A stretch of DNA of 64,000 nt, from contig JADKID010000012.1 in assembly GCA_016721425.1 (NCBI GenBank), positions 372,001-436,000 on the forward strand, written 5' to 3'. The stretch is from Bryobacterales bacterium (GTDB taxonomy: Bacteria; Acidobacteriota; Terriglobia; Bryobacterales; Bryobacteraceae). How positions within the stretch are numbered: position 1 is the stretch's first letter; every line of letters begins with the position of its first letter. Of this stretch, positions 52,063 to 60,578 are shown one piece after another. The position numbers and the translations under genes are program-made. The notes beneath the pieces were generated by a model. That model was not told where the DNA came from, searched no databases, and saw only the letters and a list, made by a program, of their open reading frames with translations.

Positions 52063-53370
52063 CTAGTCCCCTCGCGGACCCAGATAGGCCGGACCGTAGA
52101 TCGCCGCCCGGATGTCGCGGTGCAGCGTGCCATCGAAGGGCATTTTCTGCGTGAAGAAGACGGCCGCCAGGCGGTTGGCGGGATCCACCCAGAAGAGAGT
52201 GGAGGCGGCGCCATCCCAGAAGAACTCGCCGACGGCGCCGCGGCTCTCCTGCGGCCCTTTGGGTTGGGACACGCGCACGGCGAAATCGACACCGAACCCG
52301 ACCGAGCCTTTGCCCGGAAGGAAACCGCGGTCCGTGATGCGCGGGTCCAACTGATCCGTGGCCATCAACCGGACCGTGGACGGCTTGAGAATCCGGGCGC
52401 CGTCGAGCTCCCCTTCGTTCAACAGCATGCGCGCGAACCGCATATAGTCGTCCACCGTGGAGGCCAGGCCAAACCCGCCGCCAGTCAGGCGGTTGTCCTG
52501 GAAGTTGAGCTTGCGCGTGTTGGCATCGGGATCGCGAACGAGCTTGTCTGCGGACTTCCGGTACATGGCGGCCAGGCGAGGCCAGCGCGCGTCGGGCTGG
52601 CGCCACGCGGTCTCGCGCATGCCCAGCGGCTCAAAGACGTGCTGCCGCACATACTCCGCGTACTTCTGGCCGGACAGGACCTCCACCAGCAACGCCTGGA
52701 CGTCCACGGCGATGCTGTAGCTCCAGCGGGCGCCGGGATGGAAGAGGAGCGGCACCCTGGCCACGCGCCTGCCCATCTCGGCCAAGTCGATATCGAGCGC
52801 CATGGGATCGGCCTTCACGTAGGCATCGTGCGCCGGCGTGTTCCCCGCCCCGTAGGCGAAGCCGGCGGTGTGGCGGAGGACGTCCCTGACTGAGATCGGC
52901 CGCGACGGGGCGCGGTAGATGGGCGCGCCCGCGGCGTCCTTGCCCTCGTAGACGCGGATCGATTCGAATTCCGGCAGATGGTGGAAGAGCGGGTCATCGA
53001 ATCCGAACTTGCCCTGCTCCCACAGGTGCATCAGCGCCACTCCGGTGACCGGCTTGGTCATCGAGAATATCTGGGCGATGGCATCGCGCGTCATGCGCCG
53101 CCCGGCCTCGCGATCGGCAAAGCCCGCGGCGCCGAAGTAGGCCTCGCGGCCGTCCTTCCAGATGAGGACGGAAGCGCCGGCTGTGCGTCCGGTGTCCACC
53201 ATGCCGGAGAGGGCATCGCCGATGCGCTTGAGATCCAGGCTCAGGCTTTCAGCCGGAGCGCTGGGAGACGGCCCGCTCTGAGCCAGAGCGGGAAGGGCGG
53301 GCGCCGCGATGGCTGGCGGCAGGAAGTGGAGAATGCCCCGGCGCGTGCAGGTCGGAGTTGGCGTCTTCAT
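52063..53370 (-). CDS. Serine beta-lactamase-fold hydrolase (class C/EstB type)
   Basis: The 435-residue product has a Tat-like leader (CTRRGILHFLPPAIAAPALP). The beta-lactamase-like motif FSMTKPVTG has Ser103 as nucleophile and the paired Lys two residues on, then RHTAGFAYG, and the second catalytic motif near WSYSIAVDVQ replaces the usual Tyr-x-Asn with Tyr-Ser-Ile. The C-terminal KTG-like strand is not obvious. Such proteins are usually esterases, DD-peptidases or other hydrolases rather than antibiotic-degrading enzymes. It is transcribed toward the metalloprotease and ends 24 bases from its stop. Confidence 0.85.
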   Translation of the reverse strand: MKTPTPTCTRRGILHFLPPAIAAPALPALAQSGPSPSAPAESLSLDLKRIGDALSGMVDTGRTAGASVLIWKDGREAYFGAAGFADREAGRRMTRDAIAQIFSMTKPVTGVALMHLWEQGKFGFDDPLFHHLPEFESIRVYEGKDAAGAPIYRAPSRPISVRDVLRHTAGFAYGAGNTPAHDAYVKADPMALDIDLAEMGRRVARVPLLFHPGARWSYSIAVDVQALLVEVLSGQKYAEYVRQHVFEPLGMRETAWRQPDARWPRLAAMYRKSADKLVRDPDANTRKLNFQDNRLTGGGFGLASTVDDYMRFARMLLNEGELDGARILKPSTVRLMATDQLDPRITDRGFLPGKGSVGFGVDFAVRVSQPKGPQESRGAVGEFFWDGAASTLFWVDPANRLAAVFFTQKMPFDGTLHRDIRAAIYGPAYLGPRGD

Positions 53371-53486
53371 GGGTGTGGACTCCTTAGTGGGTGCAGAAAC
53401 AGCTTATCCCAGGGGGAGGGGGTGCGGGAGGGGGTGCTTCGGCAGAGCTTGATTTGAGTCCGCGCAAGGCGCCCTGAAAGAGAAAC

Positions 53487-53520
53487 GGCCGGCCCAGCTC
53501 CTTGCGGAGAAAGGCCGGCC
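53487..53520 (-). terminator. Intrinsic terminator of the TonB-receptor gene
   Basis: GGCCGGCC at 53487-53494 and at 53513-53520 pair, with an inner CTCC-TTGC-GGAG stem. Read on the minus strand, the hairpin is followed by GTTTCTCTTTC, a T-rich tract. It lies about 50 bases after the receptor stop at 53570, as expected for a rho-independent terminator. Confidence 0.75.
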
Positions 53521-53569
53521 CGATTGCAGACTCGTCAAACCCGGTGGGGCTTGCCAAGGCCGCTCCCTA

Positions 53570-56500
53570 TCAGAACATCAGCTTGAGTCCCATTTGCACC
53601 TGGCGAGGCGCGTTGGCCTGGGAGGTGATCACGCCAAAAGTCGACGAGGTCACGCTGGTGTTCGGTCCACCGAATCGCGGCGTATTGAAGGCGTTGAGCG
53701 CCTCTGCGCGGAACTGCAGGTTGAGCCGCTCCACGACGCGGAAGTTCTTGAACACGGAGAGATCCCAGTTGAAGATTCCGTCCGTGCGGATGTCGGAGAC
53801 ACGGGGTCCCATGTTGCCGAAGGTGAAGGCGGCCGGCTGGCTGAAAACACTCCTGTTGAAGAAGGCGTTAAGCCGGTCCTGTACCGGACCGCTCAGGGCG
53901 CCGCTCTGGCCGTTGTTGTTGGCGCGAATGGCCATATTGAAGATTCCTGCGTTGTTGGAGGCAGATATGCCAATGGGCGTGCCGGCTGAGAACGTGGTGA
54001 TGCCATTGACCTGCCAACCACCGAGCACGGCGTCGGTCGCGCGGTTCCAGCCGGAGCCCCAATGGCGGCCCTGGCCCCAAGGCAGATCGTAGACGCCGGC
54101 GATGGTGGCGCGGTGAGAGATATCGATATCGGACAGTGCCCGGTCGGCGCGGATGTTGTAGCTGTCCTGATGACTGAGACCATCGTCGAGGCTCTTGCCC
54201 CAGGTGTAGGCGACCTGCATCTGGAGCCCGGCGGTGTAGCGTTTTGTGGCGCTGATCTGCAGGGAGTGATAGAACGACGAGGCGCCCACGGAGTAGATGG
54301 GAATGATGTTGGTGAACTGCGGATAGGGCCGCAGAAGCTGTGCGCGGCTGGTTTTGGGGCCGCTGAGGACACCGCCGGAGAACTTGCCGAAGAAGGGGTT
54401 ATCCACCTGCTCGTTGAGTTTCGAGCCGAGGGCCATGTACTTGGGGTCCAGTTGATTGATGCTGAGCCCTCCTTCGTCGTTCCGGTGGAGGTAGAAGCCG
54501 CGCGTGCCGACGTAGGCGATTTCCAGTAGGGTGGCCAAGGGCAGTTCGTGCTGGATGTTGAAGTTCATCTGGCGAGTCCAGGGCGAGACGATGTCCTGTG
54601 TAGTGGCCTCAATGGCGTTGCCAAACTGGGTCATCACGCCGTTTTTGGCGCCGACCACCTGGGCGACGCCCTGCGGGTAAGGATCGCGAAGGAGGTTGTT
54701 TGGCGTGATGCCGTCGATGGAGGTGACCCAGGTGTTGTCGACTCGGAACCCCATGGTCCCGATGGTGCCGGCGGCGGCCTGTTGAGACGGTCCGTAGATG
54801 TGGGCATAGCCGAAGCGCAGAACTGACTTGCGGCCGAGCTGATAGGAGAGGCCGAAGCGTGGGGCGATGTTGTTCTTGTCGGCGGTGAACTGCTCGCGCG
54901 GTATGCCGTTGATGCCGACGAAGATCAGGCCGCCGGTGATGCCGGGGATGGCCTGGGCGGCGGGCGTGGCCGCCTTGAGGTCGAAATAGTTGGTGCGGTT
55001 GTAGCGCTCGGTGCGGGGCACGTCGACGTCCCAGCGGAGTCCGAGGCTGAGGCTGAGTTTCGGGGTGACGCGCCACTCGTCCTGGACATAGCCAGCCACG
55101 TAGAGACTCTGGGTGGCGACGTTCTTGTAGTTGGCCTGGAGGCTGCCACTGCCGCCGGTGCCAAGCAGCATGGACGCGAAACCGTTTCCGGCGGTGGTGC
55201 TGGCCTGGTTTGGATTGGGGCCCTGGGTCATGCCGCGGGTAAAGCTATAGGCACTGGCGTTGCGCGCTTCAAAGACGTTGACGCGCATCAGGCGGATATC
55301 GGTGCCGAACTTCATGGTGTGCTTGCCGTGAATCTTGGTGATGCTGGCTACGCCGGTATAGGTCATGAAGCCGTTATTGCGGTGGTCACCGCCGCCGAGG
55401 CCGCGGTAGTCCGTGACGCTGAAGGAGGGGAAGGCGAACACGTCCACAGCCGTGTCGATATACTTCGGCAGGCCGAGGCTGGACGGAGCGAAGCCGAGGC
55501 CCTGGTTGTTGTAAACGTAAAGCGTCCGCGCGACACCGCCGCGGGCGTTGAAGACCATCGTGGGAGAGAGAGTGTTGGTGTAGTCAACAACTCCGCCGTG
55601 CACGTGGTCCTCCTGGTTGATGCGGCCTTCGGCGATGGCCAGCTCCTCGGGGAAGAACTTGGTAGCGACATCCTCGTTGAGGCGCGTGGAGTAGCGGACG
55701 AAGAAGCGCTGATTCTGGGAGATGACCTGATCCACGCGGTAATCGGACTGGGTGGTGTTCAGCGGCCGGGATCCGGCGGCGGCCCAGTTGTTCTGGTTGT
55801 TGGTGAGCCCGGTGGGCGTGGCGTTGGGGAGCGGGTAGAATCTTGCGGTATTGACGGCGACGGGGTCGAAGCGTGTGGTGGGAATGCGATTGCCGGCGAA
55901 GGCATCGCGGATGAAGCCGGAGCCGGAGGGGTTAGCGCGGGTCGTAAATGGATCGAAGATCGTGATCACCGACCCGTTGGCGGCGCGGGTTTGTGAGAAG
56001 TCGCCGGAACGCTCCAGTTGAGTGGGCACGGAGGTAATGGTTGAATCCGACGTGCGGGCGCGCAGGGCTTCGTAGGAGACCATGAAGAAGGTCTTGTCCT
56101 TGATGGCGGGGCCGCTGATGACGCCACCGTACTGGGAGCGTTTGAAACTGAGCAGCGGCTGGCCGCGCCGATTGTTGAACCAGTCGTTGGCGTCAAGCTT
56201 GGAGTTGCGGAGGAATTCGAATGCGGTTCCGTGCCACTGGTTGGTGCCGGATTTGAAGACGACGTTCAGGACGCTGCCGAGGCTGCGGCCGAACTCGGCG
56301 GGGTAGTCTGCACTGAGCAGCTTGAACTCCTCAATGGCGTCGACCGAAGGGAAGACCGAAATACCGTTGAACCCGTTGACGGTGGGGTGGGCGGCGGAGA
56401 CGCCGTCGATCATGGTGTCCATGGTGCGGGCACGGGCGCCGTTCACCGAGTAGCGCATGTCGCCGTAGCTGTTGCCGACGCTGCCGGTGACGCCCGGCGT

Positions 56501-56971
56501 GAGGAAGACGAGGTTGTAGACGTTCCGTGTGTTGAGGGGCAGGTTGATGATGGCGCGGTTGTCGACGACTTTGGCGAGGGTGGCGTTTTCGGTTTCCAGA
56601 CGAGCCGCGTCAGCGGTGACCTCAACGGATTCAGCAACTTCGCCAACGGTGAGTTGGATGTCGACACGGGCAGTCTGCTGGATCTGGAGCGTGATGCCGC
56701 CCTGGACGAAGCGCTTGAATCCACGCGCGCTGACCTCCACGCGGTAGCTGCCGCGCGGGAGTTGCGGGGCCGTATAGTTGCCGCTGGCGTCGGTCTGGAC
56801 CGTGGAGCGAGCGTTGGTGTCAGTCTGGATGATCGTGATTTCGGCGCCGGGAATGACGGCGCCACTGGCGTCGGAAACGAGGCCGGTGATGGACCCGGTG
56901 ATGGACTGCGCGCAAAGCAGGGCGGGCAGTAAGACGAGGAGGACGGACGCAAAGAACAGACGAAGTTTCAT
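53570..56971 (-). CDS. Oar-like TonB-dependent outer-membrane receptor with carboxypeptidase-regulatory domain
   Basis: The 1133-residue product has a signal peptide (FASVLLVLLPALLCA). A carboxypeptidase regulatory-like domain (about residues 24-105) has TGLVSDASGAVIPGAEITI and the LPRGSYRVEVSARGFKRFVQ close. The plug domain (about 115-250) has LPLNTRNVYNLVFLTPGV and NGARARTMDTMIDGVS. A long beta-barrel follows, ending QVQMGLKLMF with the terminal Phe typical of outer-membrane barrels. This is the acidobacterial family of SusC/Oar-like transporters, likely taking up oligosaccharides or peptides. A -10/-35 promoter lies just upstream (56995-57023). No SusD-like partner is adjacent. Confidence 0.93.
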   Translation of the reverse strand: MKLRLFFASVLLVLLPALLCAQSITGSITGLVSDASGAVIPGAEITIIQTDTNARSTVQTDASGNYTAPQLPRGSYRVEVSARGFKRFVQGGITLQIQQTARVDIQLTVGEVAESVEVTADAARLETENATLAKVVDNRAIINLPLNTRNVYNLVFLTPGVTGSVGNSYGDMRYSVNGARARTMDTMIDGVSAAHPTVNGFNGISVFPSVDAIEEFKLLSADYPAEFGRSLGSVLNVVFKSGTNQWHGTAFEFLRNSKLDANDWFNNRRGQPLLSFKRSQYGGVISGPAIKDKTFFMVSYEALRARTSDSTITSVPTQLERSGDFSQTRAANGSVITIFDPFTTRANPSGSGFIRDAFAGNRIPTTRFDPVAVNTARFYPLPNATPTGLTNNQNNWAAAGSRPLNTTQSDYRVDQVISQNQRFFVRYSTRLNEDVATKFFPEELAIAEGRINQEDHVHGGVVDYTNTLSPTMVFNARGGVARTLYVYNNQGLGFAPSSLGLPKYIDTAVDVFAFPSFSVTDYRGLGGGDHRNNGFMTYTGVASITKIHGKHTMKFGTDIRLMRVNVFEARNASAYSFTRGMTQGPNPNQASTTAGNGFASMLLGTGGSGSLQANYKNVATQSLYVAGYVQDEWRVTPKLSLSLGLRWDVDVPRTERYNRTNYFDLKAATPAAQAIPGITGGLIFVGINGIPREQFTADKNNIAPRFGLSYQLGRKSVLRFGYAHIYGPSQQAAAGTIGTMGFRVDNTWVTSIDGITPNNLLRDPYPQGVAQVVGAKNGVMTQFGNAIEATTQDIVSPWTRQMNFNIQHELPLATLLEIAYVGTRGFYLHRNDEGGLSINQLDPKYMALGSKLNEQVDNPFFGKFSGGVLSGPKTSRAQLLRPYPQFTNIIPIYSVGASSFYHSLQISATKRYTAGLQMQVAYTWGKSLDDGLSHQDSYNIRADRALSDIDISHRATIAGVYDLPWGQGRHWGSGWNRATDAVLGGWQVNGITTFSAGTPIGISASNNAGIFNMAIRANNNGQSGALSGPVQDRLNAFFNRSVFSQPAAFTFGNMGPRVSDIRTDGIFNWDLSVFKNFRVVERLNLQFRAEALNAFNTPRFGGPNTSVTSSTFGVITSQANAPRQVQMGLKLMF

Positions 56972-56994
56972 GGTGGCCTAACCTCTGGCCTCAC

Positions 56995-57023
56995 ATTATA
57001 TCGACTCGCTGTGACTTTGTTCA
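56995..57023 (-). promoter_or_regulatory. Promoter of the TonB-receptor gene
   Basis: On the minus strand a perfect -10 TATAAT (ATTATA on plus, 56995-57000) lies 17 bases downstream of TGAACA (57018-57023), which matches the -35 consensus at four of six positions. About 23 bases separate the -10 from the ATG, with AGAGG as a ribosome-binding site. This is one of the two best sigma-70 promoters in the window. Confidence 0.7.
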
Positions 57024-57167
57024 CGAATTTGTAATGAAATATTAACCACCGACTCGCCCGGGTGGGACTTGCCGGACCGGGCTATCGCTTCTGCGAGGGG
57101 CAGTGTGGGAAGCGAAGCGTCGATGTGGAAGAGAACTTGCCTTCCCATCACCCACCGGAACGCCAAA

Positions 57168-57196
57168 ACGCCGGGGGCACCACGGCACCCCGGCGT
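57168..57196 (-). terminator. Intrinsic terminator after ychF
   Basis: ACGCCGGGG (57168-57176) and CCCCGGCGT (57188-57196) form a perfect 9-base stem with an 11-base loop, 33 bases beyond the ychF stop. On the minus strand the stem is followed by TTTTGGCGTT, a short T-run. It should end the moxR-ychF transcript before the TonB-receptor promoter region. Confidence 0.7.
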
Positions 57197-57229
57197 CTTC
57201 GTTCGGATCGAATGGCCCGGCGCGCCGCC

Positions 57230-58303
57230 CTAGCTGTGGCGGATCACCAGGACGTCTCCGTCCTTCACGATGTACTCCTTGCCTTCCAGCCGGAGTTGGC
57301 CCTTTTCGCGGAGGCCGTGGTAGCCGTTCTGATCGACGAGGGTCTGCCAGTTGACGACTTCGGCGCGGATGAACTTCTTTTCGAAGTCGGAGTGGATGGC
57401 TCCGGCTGCTTTGACGGCGGTGGAGGCGATGGGGATGGTCCAGGCGCGGACTTCAGTTTCTCCGGCGGTGAGGAAGCTCATCAGGCCGAGGAGGGTGTAC
57501 ATGCTGTTGATGAGGCGGTCGAGGCTGGTGCCGGGGAGGCCGTAGCTGGCCATGTACTCGGCGGCCTCTTCGGGGGAGAGCTCGGCGAGCTCGGCTTCGA
57601 TCTTGCCGCAGACGGCGGTGATGCCGGCGTTGCGCTTGCCGGCGAGGATTTTGCCATGAAACGCCGCCTCCACTTCGTTGAGTTTGGAGGCGTCGGCTTC
57701 GCCAAGGTTCATTACGTAGAGGATGGGTTTCTGGGAGAGGAACTGGAAGCCGCGGAGGATCTTTTCGTCCTCGCCGACCAGCTCCCAGTTGCGGAGGGGC
57801 TCGCCGGCGTCGAGCTTGGTTTTGGCGATTTCGAGGAGCTCGAATTCGCGGTCGAGGGCCTGGTCTCGGATCTTTTTGCGCTCTTTATTGAGGCGTTCCA
57901 GGCGCTTTTCGACGACGACGAGATCGCTGAAGACGAGCTCGAGATCGACGTCATCGATGTCGCGGAGGGGGTTCACATCGCCCTTGTCGTGGGGGACGGT
58001 ATCGTCTTCAAAGACGCGGACGACGTGGGCGATGGCATCGACGACGCGGAGGCTGGCGAGGTAGCTGGGGTCGCGCAGGGCCTCCTTGGAGATGGACGGG
58101 AAATCGAGGAACTCGATGGTGGCGTGGGTGACCTTGGGCGGCTCGAAGATTTTGGCGAGGGCATCGAGGCGGGGATCGGGGACCTTGGTCATGCCGATGC
58201 GGACTTCCATGCCGCCGAGGCGGCCGGCCTCGTGGACGCCGGTGAGGATGGTGAACAGGCTGGTCTTGCCCGTCATGGGGAGACCGAGGATTGCGGTTTT
58301 CAT
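57230..58303 (-). CDS. Divergent YchF/OLA1-type GTPase with TGS domain
   Basis: The 357-residue product has the length and layout of YchF. The P-loop is GLPMTGKTSLF (residues 7-17), followed by a helical coiled-coil insert (VVVEKRLERLNKERKK near residue 145), NLGEAD as the NxxE base motif, and a C-terminal TGS domain ending EGKEYIVKDGDVLVIRHS. Two positions are unusual: the P-loop reads PMTGKTS instead of PNVGKST, and the G3 segment reads EFLDFPSIS where YchF normally has a VDIAGLVKGA-like switch. It may bind nucleotide but hydrolyse it differently. It follows moxR by six bases. Confidence 0.82.
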   Translation of the reverse strand: MKTAILGLPMTGKTSLFTILTGVHEAGRLGGMEVRIGMTKVPDPRLDALAKIFEPPKVTHATIEFLDFPSISKEALRDPSYLASLRVVDAIAHVVRVFEDDTVPHDKGDVNPLRDIDDVDLELVFSDLVVVEKRLERLNKERKKIRDQALDREFELLEIAKTKLDAGEPLRNWELVGEDEKILRGFQFLSQKPILYVMNLGEADASKLNEVEAAFHGKILAGKRNAGITAVCGKIEAELAELSPEEAAEYMASYGLPGTSLDRLINSMYTLLGLMSFLTAGETEVRAWTIPIASTAVKAAGAIHSDFEKKFIRAEVVNWQTLVDQNGYHGLREKGQLRLEGKEYIVKDGDVLVIRHS

Positions 58304-58309
58304 AAGGCT

Positions 58310-59278
58310 TTAGAGAGGGACTTCGATTCGGTTGAGGATTTCAGTGAGCAGGCGCTCGGCGCTCTCGGTGGAGCGCGTGGCGAGCGAGGCGCGCTGGTTG
58401 AGCATGACGCGATGGGCGAAGACGGGGACGGCGAGGCGTTTGACGTCGTCGGGGAGGGCGTAATCGCGGCCTTCGAGGAGGGCGAGGGCCTGGACAGCGC
58501 GGAAGAGGGCCTGGGCGCCGCGGGGGCTGACGCCGAGGGCGAGCGACTCGCTGGTGCGGGTGGCGTCCACGATGGCGAGCATGTAGCCGACGAGGGACTC
58601 ATCGACGGTGACGAGCTCGGTGGCGGCCTGGAGGGCGAGGAGCTCGGCCGGAGAGAGGACGGGCTTCATGGCGGGGGCGCCGGCGTAGCCGTTGCGGAGG
58701 ATCTCGCGCTCGCTGCGGGGATCGGGGTAGCCGATGCGGAGGCGCATGAGGAAGCGATCGAGCTGGGATTCCGGGAGGGGGTAGGTGCCGTGGTGCTCGA
58801 CGGGGTTTTGGGTGGCGATGACGAGGAAGGGCTCGGCCATCGGGTAGGTGTGGCCGTCGATGGAGATCTGGCGCTCGTTCATGGCCTCCAGCAGGGCGGA
58901 CTGCGTTTTGGGGGTGGCGCGGTTGATCTCGTCGGCGAGGAGGAAGTTGGTGAAGACGGGGCCGGGCTTGAACTCGAATTCGCCGCTGCGGGCGTTGTAG
59001 ACGGTGACGCCGAGGATATCGCCGGGGAGCATATCGGCGGTGCACTGGAGGCGCTGGAAGCCGCACTCGACGGAGCGGGCGAGGGCGTGGGCGAGGGTGG
59101 ACTTGCCGACGCCGGGGACGTCTTCGATCAGGAGATGGCCGCGGGAGAGGAGGCAGACCACGGAGAGGCGGATGACGTCGCTTTTACCGCGGATGACGGC
59201 GTTGAGCGAGGCTTCCAGTTCGTGGAGCTTGGGGACTGCGGAGATGGGCGCCTCGGGGCCGGGCATGGCTTTTAACAT
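58310..59278 (-). CDS. MoxR-family AAA+ ATPase
   Basis: The 322-residue product has the Walker A LLIEDVPGVGKSTLAHALA near residue 50, Walker B LLADEINRATPKTQSALLEAM, the sensor region VIATQNPVEHHGTYPLPESQ and LDRFLMRLRIGYPD. The C-terminal SPRGAQALFRAVQALALLEGR is the sensor-2 arginine region. MoxR ATPases assemble or activate metal-containing or secreted protein complexes, usually with a DUF58 partner and VWA proteins. None is visible here: its downstream neighbour is the YchF-like GTPase, six bases away, an unusual pairing. Three copies of GGGTTCGTT lie upstream of its start. Confidence 0.9.
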   Translation of the reverse strand: MLKAMPGPEAPISAVPKLHELEASLNAVIRGKSDVIRLSVVCLLSRGHLLIEDVPGVGKSTLAHALARSVECGFQRLQCTADMLPGDILGVTVYNARSGEFEFKPGPVFTNFLLADEINRATPKTQSALLEAMNERQISIDGHTYPMAEPFLVIATQNPVEHHGTYPLPESQLDRFLMRLRIGYPDPRSEREILRNGYAGAPAMKPVLSPAELLALQAATELVTVDESLVGYMLAIVDATRTSESLALGVSPRGAQALFRAVQALALLEGRDYALPDDVKRLAVPVFAHRVMLNQRASLATRSTESAERLLTEILNRIEVPL

Positions 59279-59626
59279 GATAGCGGTTTGGGCGGGCGCG
59301 GTGCGGGCGGAGGCGGGCGCCGGGTTCGTTCCGGGTTCGTTTCCTGGGGGAAAGCGGGGGGTTTCCGCGACGGCAATTCCGGGCCAATTTCGCTTGGGTT
59401 CGTTCTTGGGTCTGTAGTTGGGTTTAAGTGTTTTTTTATCAGAGCGTTGGCAGGGATTTTCGAAATTTGCAGGAAATTCGGCGAGGGGCCTAATCCCGTG
59501 GGGTCCCTGACGCGGATGAAATGAAAGCGATTTGGATGTCCAGGAGCGCGCCGGGCGCGGTATTGGGGCCCGGCGGGGGCGCCGTGCGGATAGACCAGCG
59601 CCACGGCTTCCGCTTAGCGCGGGTTG
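59279..59626. other. Non-coding region upstream of moxR with repeats
   Basis: These 348 bases lie between the moxR start and the ynfA stop. They hold GGGTTCGTT at 59322-59330, 59333-59341 and 59396-59404, the first two spaced 11 bases apart, about one helical turn. A short GGAAA...TTTCC dyad is also present. No protein-coding frame is convincing. The repeats could be a regulator binding array for moxR. Confidence 0.5.
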
Positions 59627-59950
59627 TCAAGCGCGTGGCATGAGAACGATGACGGCGGCGCCTAGCAGGCACAGGGCGGAGCCGAGGAGATCCCATCGGT
59701 CCGGCGGGACTTTTTCGACGCACCAGAGCCAACCGAGGGAGGAGAGGATGTAGATGCCGCCATACGCGGCGTAGGCGCGTCCGGCGAAGGGGGACTCGAT
59801 GCGGGTGAGGGCCATGGCGAAGAGAATCAGGGCGACGGCGCCGGGGATGGTCCAGAGAGGGCTTCTGCCAAGCTTGAGCCAGGCCCAGAAGCAGAAGCAG
59901 CCGCCGATCTCGCCGATGGCGGCGAGGGCATACCAAAAAAGTGTCGTCAT
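59627..59950 (-). CDS. YnfA/UPF0060 family small membrane protein
   Basis: The 107-residue product is all membrane: FWYALAAIGEIGGCFCFWAWL, WTIPGAVALILFAMAL, YAAYGGIYILSSLGWLWCVE and WDLLGSALCLLGAAVIVLMPRA, four helices in a small-multidrug-resistance-like fold. The motif FAGRAYAAYGGIYI is typical of the UPF0060/YnfA family. The ATG at 59950 follows the family N-terminus; the frame is open further upstream without support. It is divergent from the arsenate-reductase-like gene across 125 bases. Confidence 0.9.
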   Translation of the reverse strand: MTTLFWYALAAIGEIGGCFCFWAWLKLGRSPLWTIPGAVALILFAMALTRIESPFAGRAYAAYGGIYILSSLGWLWCVEKVPPDRWDLLGSALCLLGAAVIVLMPRA

Positions 59951-60023
59951 GGGAGACCTGCGCCGGGTGCGGTAGAGGTGATTGTCGCACGGGCGTGGCG
60001 TGGTGCGTGGATCCGAGGAAGCG

Positions 60024-60051
60024 TTGACAATTTCCATACTTTCGTTATTAT
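60024..60051 (+). promoter_or_regulatory. Strong sigma-70 promoter of the arsenate-reductase-like gene
   Basis: TTGACA (60024-60029) is a perfect -35, followed 16 bases later by TATTAT (60046-60051), five of six matches to the -10. It lies 24 bases before the ATG, with GAGAGAGG as ribosome-binding site. It is the best promoter match in the window. Confidence 0.75.
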
Positions 60052-60056
60052 CGAAA
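60040..60056. promoter_or_regulatory. Dyad over the -10 box, candidate repressor site
   Basis: TTTCG (60040-60044) and CGAAA (60052-60056) form an inverted repeat around TTATTAT, overlapping the -10 element. The position suits a repressor that blocks RNA polymerase. An ArsR-type regulator is one possibility, but no such gene is in the window. Confidence 0.45.
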
Positions 60057-60075
60057 TAGAGAGAGGGCAAAGACT

Positions 60076-60564
60076 ATGCGATTCCTGAGTGCGGTTTTCC
60101 TGGTGTGTGTGTTGGCGGCACAGATGAGGGCCGCGGAGCCTGGTGGAAAGAGGATTCTGGTGCTCTGTACCGGTAACTCGGCGCGGAGCCAGATGGCGGC
60201 GGGCTTCCTGCAGAGTTTCGATCCGCGGCTGAAGGTGTTTTCGGCGGGGACGAACCCGTCGGCGCGAGTGAATCCATTTGCGATCGCGGCGATGAAGGAG
60301 GCAGGGGTTGATATTTCGAGCGGTACGCCGAAGAAGGTGAATCAGTTCATCGGCGAGTCGTTTGATTTCGTAATTACGGTTTGCGATGACGCGGACAAGT
60401 CCTGCCCGACGTTCCGGGGCAAGGTAGGCACGCGGGTGCACATCGGATTCCCTGATCCGGCGAAGGCGACGGGGACCGATGACGAGAAGATGACGGTATT
60501 CCGGAGCGTGCGGGACGACATCCGGAAGCGATTCCGGGCGTACTACGAGACAAAGATCCGGTAG
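60076..60564 (+). CDS. Exported arsenate-reductase-like (low-molecular-weight phosphatase fold) protein
   Basis: The 162-residue product has a signal peptide (FLSAVFLVCVLAAQMRAAE) ahead of a thioredoxin-coupled ArsC domain. The nucleophile loop is VLCTGNSARSQMA with Cys31, and the redox pair is Cys103 and Cys110 in VCDDADKSCP, spaced seven residues like Cys82/Cys89 of the Staphylococcus enzyme. FSAGTNPSARVNPFA and FPDPAKATG are also conserved. A complete catalytic triad on an exported protein is unusual because ArsC normally acts in the cytoplasm with thioredoxin. It could be periplasmic, or a lipoprotein-less membrane-anchored form. Confidence 0.87.
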   Translation: MRFLSAVFLVCVLAAQMRAAEPGGKRILVLCTGNSARSQMAAGFLQSFDPRLKVFSAGTNPSARVNPFAIAAMKEAGVDISSGTPKKVNQFIGESFDFVITVCDDADKSCPTFRGKVGTRVHIGFPDPAKATGTDDEKMTVFRSVRDDIRKRFRAYYETKIR

Positions 60565-60578
60565 GGGACCGGCGAAGT

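Noticed and set aside
53487..53520. Direct repeat of GGCCGGCCC as an attachment site
   Set aside because: The two copies are the arms of a hairpin with a T-rich tail on the minus strand, so a terminator is the simpler explanation; no integrase or tRNA is present.
57062..59275. Long plus-strand open frame of 737 codons
   Set aside because: It lies opposite ychF and moxR, is glycine/alanine/acid-biased with no domain, and arises from high GC at third codon positions of the real genes.
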